A DNA stretch of 64,000 nucleotides from Fimbriimonadaceae bacterium (GTDB lineage: Bacteria; Armatimonadota; Fimbriimonadia; Fimbriimonadales; Fimbriimonadaceae): positions 48,932 through 112,931 of the forward strand of contig JAIBBE010000065.1 in the NCBI GenBank assembly GCA_019694835.1, read 5' to 3'. The notes below the pieces were generated by a model. That model did not search any database. It saw nothing but the letters and a program-made list of their open reading frames with translations, and was not told the origin of the DNA. Both the position numbers and the translations under genes were made by a program. This document shows, piece by piece, positions 41,105 through 48,901 of the stretch (the first letter of the stretch is position 1; each line of letters starts with the position of its first letter).

Positions 41105-42096
41105 GCCGCCACCTGCTCGGAATCCGCCACCTCGAGCGCGAGGACATCGACGAGCTCCTGGCTCAGTCGCAGGAGTTCAAGCGACGAATCCTCGAAGGCA
41201 AGCCAGTAGCCAGCGGTGAACCGCACGTTGTGGGGCTTCTGTTCTTCGAAGGCTCGACCCGCACGCGAGTAAGTTTCGAACAGGCCGCTCATTACTTGGG
41301 CTATCGCGTCACCAACTTTGCGTCCACCGCGAGTTCCATGAGCAAGGGAGAGACCCTCAAAGACACCATCCTCACCCTTCGCTACGAGCGACTCGAAGCT
41401 CTGGTCATGCGCCACCGCGCTTCCGGCGCACCGACCTTCGCAGCCCGCTACTTCGGCGGGCCGGTCCTCAACGCTGGCGACGGCCAGCACGAGCACCCGA
41501 CCCAAGCCCTTGCCGACGCACTGACGATCATCGAGCGCAAGGGGCCGCTGGAGGGCCAAACCGTGGCGATTGTGGGCGACGTGGCCCATTCGCGCGTCGC
41601 GCGCTCGAACGCCTGGCTGCTCTCCAAGATGGGAGCCAAGGTGCGATTCATCGGACCGCGAACGCTCATCCCGAACAATGTCTCGATGCTGCCCGGTTCG
41701 GTCTACTACGACCTTGGGGCTGGCCTCGAAGGAGCCGATGTCGTAATTTGCCTAAGACTCCAAAAAGAGCGGATGGAAGACGGGCAGCTCAGCTCGATCA
41801 ACGAATATCGACGTCTCTATCAAGTGAACCGGCAGACTCTGCGATACGCGAATCGCGGCTGCCTTGTCATGCACCCTGGGCCGCTTAACCGAGGCATTGA
41901 GGTCGACGACAACTCTGCTGATGGCGATGCCAGCGCGATCACCCAGCAGATCGAGAACGGCATCTTCGTCCGCATGGCCGCGCTCCACTGGGTCTTCCAA
42001 GACGCGAAGCCCAAACCCGCGAAAGCGGTCAAGGCGTCGAAACCTGCGAAAGCGGCCGTGAAAGTCCCCGCCAAGGCGAAAGGAGGCAAGAAATGA
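41101..42096 (+). CDS. pyrB: Aspartate carbamoyltransferase catalytic subunit with basic C-terminal tail
   Basis: Joins carbamoyl phosphate and aspartate in pyrimidine synthesis. The 331-residue protein has the carbamoyl-phosphate loop FFEGSTRTRVSFE, MSKGETLKDT, the HPTQ motif in GDGQHEHPTQALADALT, VGDVAHSRVARSN and the CP/Asp site MHPGPLNRGIE. The family ends near QQIENGIFVRMAAL; an extra tail of about 30 residues rich in Lys, Ala and Pro (AKPKPAKAVKASKPAKAAVK) follows, resembling a histone-like or RNA-binding tail. No pyrI regulatory subunit is present. Its stop overlaps the pyrC start by four bases. Confidence 0.94.
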   Translation: MSRHLLGIRHLEREDIDELLAQSQEFKRRILEGKPVASGEPHVVGLLFFEGSTRTRVSFEQAAHYLGYRVTNFASTASSMSKGETLKDTILTLRYERLEALVMRHRASGAPTFAARYFGGPVLNAGDGQHEHPTQALADALTIIERKGPLEGQTVAIVGDVAHSRVARSNAWLLSKMGAKVRFIGPRTLIPNNVSMLPGSVYYDLGAGLEGADVVICLRLQKERMEDGQLSSINEYRRLYQVNRQTLRYANRGCLVMHPGPLNRGIEVDDNSADGDASAITQQIENGIFVRMAALHWVFQDAKPKPAKAVKASKPAKAAVKVPAKAKGGKK

Positions 42097-43421
42097 AAAC
42101 GATTCTCAAGAACGGACGCATCCTCGACCCTTCGCAGGACCTCGACCTCATTGGCAGCCTCGTGATCGAGGACGACCAAATCCTGGAGTACGGCAAAAAA
42201 GTCGATGAGCGCGGCGCGGACGAAGTCTATGACTGCAAGGGTCTCTGGATCGCCCCCGGCCTCGTCGATCCTCACGTTCACCTTCGGGAGCCGGGCGAGG
42301 AGCATCGCGAGACCATCGTCAGCGGTACCCAAGCGGCCGCCGCCGGTGGATTCACTACGATCTGCTGCATGCCAAACACCAATCCGGCCCTCGACACGCC
42401 CAGCTTGATCGACTTCATTCTCGATAAAGCTGCGTCGCCCGAGGCAGGCGGCGTCTTTGTCGCTCCCGTCGGCGCCCTGACTGTCGGCAATGGTGGTCAG
42501 CACCTCACCGACCTGGCCGCCCTTAAGAAAGCCGGCATCGTCGCCGCCAGCGACGAAGAGCACCCGATTCAGAACTCGGCCGTCATGACCCGCGCGATGG
42601 AGACCTGCGTCCAGTTCGACATCCCCATCATGGCGCACTGCGAAGACACCTCCCTCAGTGAGGGAGCGAGCATGAACGAGGGTGCGTATTCCGCCATGCT
42701 CGGCCTCAAGGGCATGCCACGCAGCGCCGAAGAGATCATGGTGATGCGCAACTGCCTGCTCTCGCTCCATACCGGTTGCCAGCTTCACATCATGCGTGTC
42801 AGCACGTGGGGCGCGGTGGAAATGATTCGCCAAGCCAAGTACCTCGGCGCAAGGGTGACCTGCGAAATCTGCCCGCACCACTTCACGCTGACCGATGAGG
42901 CGGTTGCCGACTTCAACCCGCTCTTCAAGACCACGCCGCCGCTCCGAACGCAGCTCGACATCGAAATCTTGATGCAGGCTCTGGCTGACGGCACCATCGA
43001 CTGCATCGCCAGCGACCACTCGCCCTTTGCAAACTACGAAGTGCAGGTCCCGTTCGAGCATGCGCCGTTCGGCATGGTCGGCTTGGAATCAGTGGTTGGC
43101 GTGTCGCTGACGTTCCTGACTCACAAAGGCGTCCTTTCACCCCTTGAGACGATCCGCAAACTCAGCACCGCGCCCGCCGAAATTCTGCGGCTCGAGGCGG
43201 GAACCCTCAAGCCAGGCGAAACCCCCGTCGCCCAGGTCTGCGTGATTGATCCGGAGATCGCGTGGCAATTCGACGTGACCAAGACGTTCAGCAAGGGCAA
43301 GAACTCGCCTTTCCACGGCATGCATCTCAAAGGCAAACCGGTGTTGACGATCTGCGGCAACGAGATCTATCGAGACGCACGCTTCGACAGCGAACGAATG
43401 CTGGCCGGCGGCCGAGCCTAA
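42093..43421 (+). CDS. pyrC: Dihydroorotase
   Basis: Cyclises carbamoyl aspartate in pyrimidine synthesis. The 442-residue protein is a class I amidohydrolase with GLVDPHVHLREPGEE (zinc His pair), AAAGGFTTICCMPNTNP, HCEDTSL, a later VTCEICPHHFTLTD, and the catalytic Asp in DCIASDHSPF. Length and motifs fit PyrC of Gram-positive and other non-enteric bacteria, and the metal set appears complete, so it is probably active rather than an inactive PyrX. Coupled to pyrB by ATGA overlap. Confidence 0.94.
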   Translation: MKTILKNGRILDPSQDLDLIGSLVIEDDQILEYGKKVDERGADEVYDCKGLWIAPGLVDPHVHLREPGEEHRETIVSGTQAAAAGGFTTICCMPNTNPALDTPSLIDFILDKAASPEAGGVFVAPVGALTVGNGGQHLTDLAALKKAGIVAASDEEHPIQNSAVMTRAMETCVQFDIPIMAHCEDTSLSEGASMNEGAYSAMLGLKGMPRSAEEIMVMRNCLLSLHTGCQLHIMRVSTWGAVEMIRQAKYLGARVTCEICPHHFTLTDEAVADFNPLFKTTPPLRTQLDIEILMQALADGTIDCIASDHSPFANYEVQVPFEHAPFGMVGLESVVGVSLTFLTHKGVLSPLETIRKLSTAPAEILRLEAGTLKPGETPVAQVCVIDPEIAWQFDVTKTFSKGKNSPFHGMHLKGKPVLTICGNEIYRDARFDSERMLAGGRA

Positions 43422-43426
43422 ACTCG

Positions 43427-43669
43427 GAGCGCGGACTTTAGTCCGCCTCTGGGTTGAGGACTTCAGTCCGGCTTATCTAAGTTGGTGCGCGGCATTGGGA
43501 CACGTTGACGCTCTATGGCGCAATGGTTGATGATGCTCTGACAGTAGCCAACGCAACTCGCAGAGGCGTGTGGAGCTTCAATCCGGCTTTCCCATCGGAA
43601 AGGAATGATCGCCTCCTTACCTGTTCGGACTGAAGTCCTCGACCCAGAGGCGGACTCAAGTCCGCGCTC
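43427..43669. repeat. 243-bp element with 44-bp inverted ends
   Basis: Left arm 43427-43470 (GAGCGCGGACTTTAGTCCGC, CTCTGGGTTGAGGACTTCAG) and right arm 43626-43669 are near-exact reverse complements with one or two mismatches. Each arm also contains nested small palindromes (GCGGACTTTAGTCCGC, CGGACTGAAGTCC). The 155-base centre has no ORF of note. The element fills the pyrC-DUF2207 gap and ends 3 bases from the DUF2207 stop codon. Confidence 0.9.
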
Positions 43670-43671
43670 CG

Positions 43672-45576
43672 CTACCAGCTATCCCCGCCTCCGCCACCGC
43701 CGCCGCTGTCGACAGAACTGCCCGAATCCGAACTGCCCGAACCAAAGTCGGACGAACTGAAGCCGGATGAGCCGCTGCTCCAGTCGCTGCCTGAGTCAGA
43801 AGAGCTGCTCCACGAGGAAGTCCTGGGCGAAGGTGGGTCGTAGCTGACGGCCTCCGAGTAGCTTCTCTCGAACGTATTGAAGCTGTCGGCCAGGTGAGTC
43901 GCCCACAGCATGTCTCCCACATCCGAACCCGCATACCAAACGGGTGGGTGAACGTCCAAGCCCTTAAACGCACCCGCCCATTGCTTCACCAGGCCAAACG
44001 CGACCGCATAGGGCAGGAGTTCTTCGAAAAGCGCCTGATTGGGCTCCCGAGTGGTCATGGCTTTGAGCTGATCCTCATTGGCACGGGCAATAAACTCACG
44101 CAAACCCAGGATTTGGGACTTCACTACTCCGCCACTCGGCGTGAGCTTCGACATCCGCCGGAATAGCCAGACTCCTACAGCGAAGGCAACCATCGCGCCA
44201 AGCAGACTGGAATATCCCGTCGCAAGGCAGCTAAAGAAGGTGATCATGAGCAGGATCGGGAACGTGACGCACCCGGCACCCCAGCAACTGATTCCGCCTG
44301 GGCGAAGAAGGCCCCGTTGGATCATGTCGGCGGTTGCGTGAGTCTCCATGCGGGCAAAGGCAGCCGCAAACGCCCCCCGAAGCGTCACGGGAGTGATCTC
44401 CGGCGCATAGGGCAAAAGGTTGTCGTAAAGCTCCCTTTCCAGGCTGGTGAGCCCTCTTGCATGCTCCTTGCCAATCAGATGGATTGCCATGGTCTCGTAG
44501 CGCTGGCCTTCGACCTGGATGTTGGCTGCACCCTTCTGGGCGAGGCTGACCATCGCAGCAACGACATCGCGCGGCTGGAATTTCTCATCGATCAGCAGCC
44601 CGCATTCGCCGGGGCCGAGGCCGTCGGGAGGCTCGAAGCGAGTCACCAGCGGTCCCATTTTCGGGGTCGGTCGCGTTCGGTAGAAGAGATAGGCCAGAGG
44701 AACCGCCGAAAGCGGGATGAGGAAGCCCCAAGGCGACTGGGGGATCTCGCCCATCGGCTGCTCGGGATAGGGCGACTTGAGCGGTGTGAGGTTGCTCTGC
44801 TCAGGCGTTATGGCATTCGCCATCGCCGGAACCCGGACCGAATTCGGTGGAACCCCGATGACGAAGCTGAGGCCCTCGTTCAGCGCCAATCCCTTTTTGG
44901 CGACGATGGTCAGGCTTCCGGGTGCCTCGGGTTTGCGTGGAGCGAAGTCGATGGAAAGCAGGTCGCTGCGTCCGCCATAGGGTCCGCCCTCGAATCCCTC
45001 AAGGGCCAGACGCTCCCCCTTCTTGCCGGTAACCGCGCGGATCAGCACACCCTTGGGGTCACCTGGAGGAAAGCTGATGCCGACCTTGGCCGAGCCGATG
45101 GAGGTAGGCCACTGCGAGCCAATCGCGTTCCAGTTGAATTCAACGCGTGGGGGCAGCTTGCCTTCGGCAGGTCGAGGAATGGCGTAGCCCTTCGCCTGGT
45201 AACGAATCCGATAGGTGACGGCCCCGCGGAGCGTGATCTTGGGATTCCCGATGCGGATGTTCCAAAAGTCCCCCTCGAACGAGGTTGCAATCTGGCTTTG
45301 AACGAACCCCTTGCCCGCATTCTGCTCCACGCTGACGATGCTGAATTCACCTCGCCGGACCACTGCGCCGTCGGGCTTCGAGACCTGGAAAGGAATTCTC
45401 CGAATGAGTCCGCGCTGTGGGACCGAAAAGGTCACCGAAATGTTCTCGGTGACGTCGAGTGTCGAATCGGGTCGAATCTGGACGTCGACATCGAACCGTT
45501 GGGTCGTGAAGTTCGCCGCCTGAGCGAGAAGGGAGGCCAAAAGCAGGACCCAGGCAACGAGGACGCGGCGCATCAC
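43672..45576 (-). CDS. DUF2207 domain membrane protein with Ser/Gly-rich tail
   Basis: A 634-residue protein with a signal peptide (about 1-20), the extracytoplasmic DUF2207 domain (FTTQRFDVDVQIRPDSTLDVTENI, GLIRRIPFQV, YRIRYQAKG, WNAIGSQWP), membrane helices near 287-302 and 440-475, and a cytoplasmic part with IDEKFQPRDVVAAMVSLAQKG (winged-helix-like region seen in this family). The end is a Ser/Gly/Asp-rich stretch closing in SGGGGGGGDSW, the usual family ending. Function unknown. Divergent from the Pro-rich gene by 19 bases; its 3' end touches the 243-bp element. Confidence 0.88.
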   Translation of the reverse strand: MMRRVLVAWVLLLASLLAQAANFTTQRFDVDVQIRPDSTLDVTENISVTFSVPQRGLIRRIPFQVSKPDGAVVRRGEFSIVSVEQNAGKGFVQSQIATSFEGDFWNIRIGNPKITLRGAVTYRIRYQAKGYAIPRPAEGKLPPRVEFNWNAIGSQWPTSIGSAKVGISFPPGDPKGVLIRAVTGKKGERLALEGFEGGPYGGRSDLLSIDFAPRKPEAPGSLTIVAKKGLALNEGLSFVIGVPPNSVRVPAMANAITPEQSNLTPLKSPYPEQPMGEIPQSPWGFLIPLSAVPLAYLFYRTRPTPKMGPLVTRFEPPDGLGPGECGLLIDEKFQPRDVVAAMVSLAQKGAANIQVEGQRYETMAIHLIGKEHARGLTSLERELYDNLLPYAPEITPVTLRGAFAAAFARMETHATADMIQRGLLRPGGISCWGAGCVTFPILLMITFFSCLATGYSSLLGAMVAFAVGVWLFRRMSKLTPSGGVVKSQILGLREFIARANEDQLKAMTTREPNQALFEELLPYAVAFGLVKQWAGAFKGLDVHPPVWYAGSDVGDMLWATHLADSFNTFERSYSEAVSYDPPSPRTSSWSSSSDSGSDWSSGSSGFSSSDFGSGSSDSGSSVDSGGGGGGGDSW

Positions 45577-45595
45577 GTTCTACAATCTACCAGCG

Positions 45596-45976
45596 ATGGC
45601 CGACGACAAGTCCTTCAATCAGTGGCTTCAGCGCCAGCACGGCATAGGTGCCCTCCTCCTGCCGCTGATCGTGATCGTGGTACTCGTATTGGTGGTCATG
45701 CGTCAGCGAGACGAACCAGCGCCGCCGTTTGCCAACGACGCCGTGTTCCAGGACTACCCGCTCGACCCCAAGAACTACTCCGGCCCCGATCCGAAGCCCG
45801 AATCGGCCACCCCGACCGAGCAGCCCCCGACCACCCCTCCCGCCACGACAAGCGAAGTCCCCCGCCTTGAGGAGTCGGCGCCGCCTCGTCCAGTACCTGG
45901 CCGCGGAGTGCCCCTAGATCCCGAGCGTCCCCAGCAAGACCCGGGTCAGCCGGGCCCGCCAGGGGAGATTGAGTAG
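45596..45976 (+). CDS. Pro-rich single-pass membrane protein
   Basis: A 126-residue protein with a short cytoplasmic start (ADDKSFNQWLQRQHG), one membrane helix (GALLLPLIVIVVLVLVVM, about 18-35) and an extracytoplasmic tail rich in Pro, Glu and Thr. I recognise no family. It is divergent from DUF2207 and converges with the formiminotransferase-like gene with one base between stops. Confidence 0.6.
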   Translation: MADDKSFNQWLQRQHGIGALLLPLIVIVVLVLVVMRQRDEPAPPFANDAVFQDYPLDPKNYSGPDPKPESATPTEQPPTTPPATTSEVPRLEESAPPRPVPGRGVPLDPERPQQDPGQPGPPGEIE

Positions 45977-45977
45977 T

Positions 45978-46847
45978 TCAGCTGAGCGCTACGTCCACCA
46001 ACTGCTCGGGCCTAATGCGCACCCGTGTCGCTCCCGAAAGGTCCCTACTGCGAATCGCGCCAACCAGGTGGACGCCAGCCAGTACGGCCCCGTAGCGCGA
46101 GGCTTCCACGCGTACCCACTCCACAACCGGGTCAACCGGAGTGAGATCGGGGAGCGTGAGATTGAGGTGGAGTTGGGATTGCTCTTGGCTCGGAAGAGCC
46201 ATGGCCAGTCCGTGAACGCCCAAGAACCGCTCGTCACCTTCGCTGCGGAGGTGACGCATTTGCGAAGCCAGCGCCCGCGCGACGCCTGCGTCTTCGGTAC
46301 TGAGGTTGATGTTCAGGGTGAGGACTGGGTCGCGCCAGCCTAAGACGACCACGCCGAGATGGGGATGGGCCACCTGAGGGCCAAAATCTGGGGCGAGCGT
46401 TCGACCGAGGAGCATGCCGAATCCCCCCTTACGCATCCTGGCTAAATCATCCTCCGGTCGAGGCCGCTCCGAGCGCTCGTAGAGGAATACCGGCACCTGA
46501 TAGAAGTCGGCGAGGGTCCATGAGAGTTGATCGATGTAGCGGTGCAGAACCTGTGGGGCCACGTCGCCCAACGCCACGAACGGGACTACGTCGAGGGCGC
46601 CGATTCGGGGAAACACGCCGGTGTGGCGCTGCAGATCGATCCGAGGAAGGGCGGCTACACAAAGACGCTCCATCGCCTCGAACACCGACACCGCCTCGCC
46701 TGAGAACGTGCTGACGGTTCGGTTGTGATCGTGGTTGCTTTGCAGGTAGTGGATATCGAGCCGAAACAGGGTCAGGATTTCTTCGAACTCGCGAAGGAGG
46801 GCGCGATCCCGTCCAAACGACCATTGGGGGCTCGCGAGAATGCGCAT
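45978..46847 (-). CDS. Formiminotransferase-like protein
   Basis: A 289-residue protein resembling the formiminotransferase domain of FTCD: WSFGRDRALLREFEEIL, HYLQSNHDHNRTVSTFSGEAVSVFEAM (the NSEGR/HNRTVxT region), RHTGVFPRIGALDVVPFVAL, FGMLLGRTLAPDFGPQVAHP and VLTLNINLSTEDAGVARALA. The loop that reads HPR in classical enzymes reads FPR here (F replacing H), and that histidine is a candidate catalytic residue, so activity is doubtful. Classical members act in histidine or folate metabolism; no hut gene is near. Its start touches the fabI stop, so the two are one transcript. Confidence 0.75.
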   Translation of the reverse strand: MRILASPQWSFGRDRALLREFEEILTLFRLDIHYLQSNHDHNRTVSTFSGEAVSVFEAMERLCVAALPRIDLQRHTGVFPRIGALDVVPFVALGDVAPQVLHRYIDQLSWTLADFYQVPVFLYERSERPRPEDDLARMRKGGFGMLLGRTLAPDFGPQVAHPHLGVVVLGWRDPVLTLNINLSTEDAGVARALASQMRHLRSEGDERFLGVHGLAMALPSQEQSQLHLNLTLPDLTPVDPVVEWVRVEASRYGAVLAGVHLVGAIRSRDLSGATRVRIRPEQLVDVALS

Positions 46848-47612
46848 CTACATCCCGACGATGTTGTAGCCGTTGTCGATGTAAATGATTTGTCCGCTGA
46901 CGCCCTTGCTCAAATCGCTCATCAAGTAAACCGCCGAACCGGCAACCTCTTGCTGACCGAACTTCCGCTTCAACGGCGCTCGCTCGTGAACATAGTCGAT
47001 CATCGTCGTGAGATCCCTCACGCCACGTGCAGCGACCGTGTTGATCGGTCCGGGCGAGAGGGTATTGACGCGAATCCCCTTCGGCCCGAGGTCCTGCGAA
47101 AGGTAACGGACCGCCGCCTCGAGCGCCGCTTTAGCGACCCCCATGACGTTATAGTTACCCACGGCGCGCTGGCTGCCCAAGTAGCTTAGGGCCATGACGC
47201 TGGCATCTTCTGCCAATACCGGTTCCAGCGCACGGCAAAGGGCGACGAGGGAATAGGCGCTGATGTCGAGGGCAAGCGCAAAACCATCGCGCGACGTGTC
47301 GATGAATCGACCCGCCAAGTCCTCGCGCTTGGCAAAAGCGGCGGAATGAACGAGGAAGTCGATCATGCCGTACTCGTGCTTGACCGCTTCGGCAAGAGCC
47401 TCGAGTTGCGCGTCCTCCTGGAAGTCGACCACGAAGGGTCGGAAGCTGGCGTTGCCATCGATCAGCTTGTTCACGCCCTCGAGCATCCGCTCGTTCTGGG
47501 CGCCAACCCCCACCAAGGCCCCGTGCGCCGCTGCGGCTTCGGCGATCGCCCAGCCGATCGAGTTCTTGTTGACGACGTTCAAAACGAGCCCTTTCTTTCC
47601 TGCCAGCAACAT
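46848..47612 (-). CDS. fabI: Enoyl-ACP reductase
   Basis: Last reductive step of fatty-acid elongation, NADH dependent. The 254-residue SDR has the FabI-type nucleotide site LVLNVVNKNSIGWAIAEAAA (GxxxxxSIxxxIA), the VHSAAFAKRED segment, ALSYLGSQRAVGNYNVMGVAKAALE (Tyr-x6-Lys, Y-x-x-M-x-x-x-K) and VNTLSPGPINTVAARG. The N of VVNKNSIG is typical of FabI and not of ordinary SDRs. Start is ATG 47612, 29 bases from the divergent cytochrome gene. Confidence 0.93.
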   Translation of the reverse strand: MLLAGKKGLVLNVVNKNSIGWAIAEAAAAHGALVGVGAQNERMLEGVNKLIDGNASFRPFVVDFQEDAQLEALAEAVKHEYGMIDFLVHSAAFAKREDLAGRFIDTSRDGFALALDISAYSLVALCRALEPVLAEDASVMALSYLGSQRAVGNYNVMGVAKAALEAAVRYLSQDLGPKGIRVNTLSPGPINTVAARGVRDLTTMIDYVHERAPLKRKFGQQEVAGSAVYLMSDLSKGVSGQIIYIDNGYNIVGM

Positions 47613-47641
47613 AAGGCCGATTATGCGCGCAAAATGGCGTT

Positions 47642-48886
47642 ATGTTTCGGAGCGATCGTCTGTTGGCGACTTCGGCGGCTGGACTCTTCGTTCTGGCCAT
47701 CCTGTTGATCGTAAGCGGGTGGCTGCTACACATGCCCTACGAGCCGACCGTCGCTGGAGCCCACTCTTCGGTGTCGGACATGCTGAAGAGCGGATTTTGG
47801 GGGTTCCTTGCCAAGTTTCACGATTGGGGAGGGGCGACCCTGATCGTCTTCTCGGGACTGCACTTGTTCGCCATGGTTCTGGCGGGATGGTACAAGGCAC
47901 CGCATCTTTGGCGATGGTACGGGACGGTGACGATCTTCGTGTGCGCCCTCCTTTTCCAGATCACGGGTCACCTGCTGCCGTTTGACCGGCATGCCGTGCA
48001 AACAACGGGGATTGAGAGTGCGGTCGCTGCCCAGGTTCCGCTAGTGGGCAGCGACGTGCGTCAGTTGATGCTCGGGGGCGAGCAGGTCGGCCAGCCGACG
48101 CTGAGCGTCTGGTACTTCGCGCATCGGTGGCTGATCCCGATACTCTTTATCATCGGGACTTTGGGTTCGATCGTGTCGCACTATCGATTGAAGGATGTCC
48201 AGGAGAACCGGATCCTGATGTTCGTGCCCGCATTGGTCACCGTCCTCTTGGCCCTCTGGGTGCCGATTGCGTTCGGTTCAGCGGCGACGCCAGCTGATTT
48301 CACGAGTTTCGATGCCCGGCCCAACTGGTACACGCTGCCCATGCATGGAGCGCTAACGATGTTCAGCAAGGTCGGTGCTGGCTGGATTGGCTCGGCCATC
48401 TTGCCCGGGCTGTTCGTGGGCTACTTGATCGCGATCCCACTGCTTGCCAAGAAGCTCACCTCGACGCTGATCCAGTTGATTTTCGATGGATTCCTGGCGT
48501 TGTTCCTCGTTGCGGCACTCGCGTTCGGCGGCTCTCCGAGCCCGATGACCGGCAACCAGGACCCCCCGCGCCAGGAAGAAGCACCCGTCGTCCCGAATGA
48601 CGGGATAAGGATCGATGCGACCCTTGCCGCCAAAGGCGAAGCCCTCTTCGGGTCCGTGGGGTGCAGCGGGTGCCACGGGATCCTTGGGACAAGGTCGAAC
48701 GGTGGCCCCGATCTGACCGACGTCTGGAAACGACGTCAAGACCCGGCTTGGCTGAAGCAGTTCATCAAGAATCCGAACTCAAAGAAGCCCGGAACGGTCA
48801 TGCCCGCCTTCGACAAATTGACGGACGCACAGCTATCCGCCCTCGCCGAATACCTTCGCAAACCAAAGACCCGGCAAGGCGGCTAG
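47642..48886 (+). CDS. Cytochrome b fused to a c-type cytochrome
   Basis: A 414-residue membrane protein. Helices with haem-ligand candidates are FHDWGGATLIVFSGLHLFAM (H-x13-H) and AHRWLIPILFIIGTLGSIVSHYR (H-x18-H, longer than the usual x14). A subunit IV-like part contains PNWYTLP where PEWY or a variant is expected for the quinol-oxidation site. After two or three further helices, residues about 310-414 form a cytochrome c domain with CSGCH and a MPAFDKL axial-Met candidate. No Rieske protein is nearby. Possible quinol:cytochrome c reductase core of a shortened type. Divergent from fabI; followed by the DUF5693 gene after 15 bases. Confidence 0.86.
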   Translation: MFRSDRLLATSAAGLFVLAILLIVSGWLLHMPYEPTVAGAHSSVSDMLKSGFWGFLAKFHDWGGATLIVFSGLHLFAMVLAGWYKAPHLWRWYGTVTIFVCALLFQITGHLLPFDRHAVQTTGIESAVAAQVPLVGSDVRQLMLGGEQVGQPTLSVWYFAHRWLIPILFIIGTLGSIVSHYRLKDVQENRILMFVPALVTVLLALWVPIAFGSAATPADFTSFDARPNWYTLPMHGALTMFSKVGAGWIGSAILPGLFVGYLIAIPLLAKKLTSTLIQLIFDGFLALFLVAALAFGGSPSPMTGNQDPPRQEEAPVVPNDGIRIDATLAAKGEALFGSVGCSGCHGILGTRSNGGPDLTDVWKRRQDPAWLKQFIKNPNSKKPGTVMPAFDKLTDAQLSALAEYLRKPKTRQGG

Positions 48887-48901
48887 ACTAGCACTCAGCA
48901 C

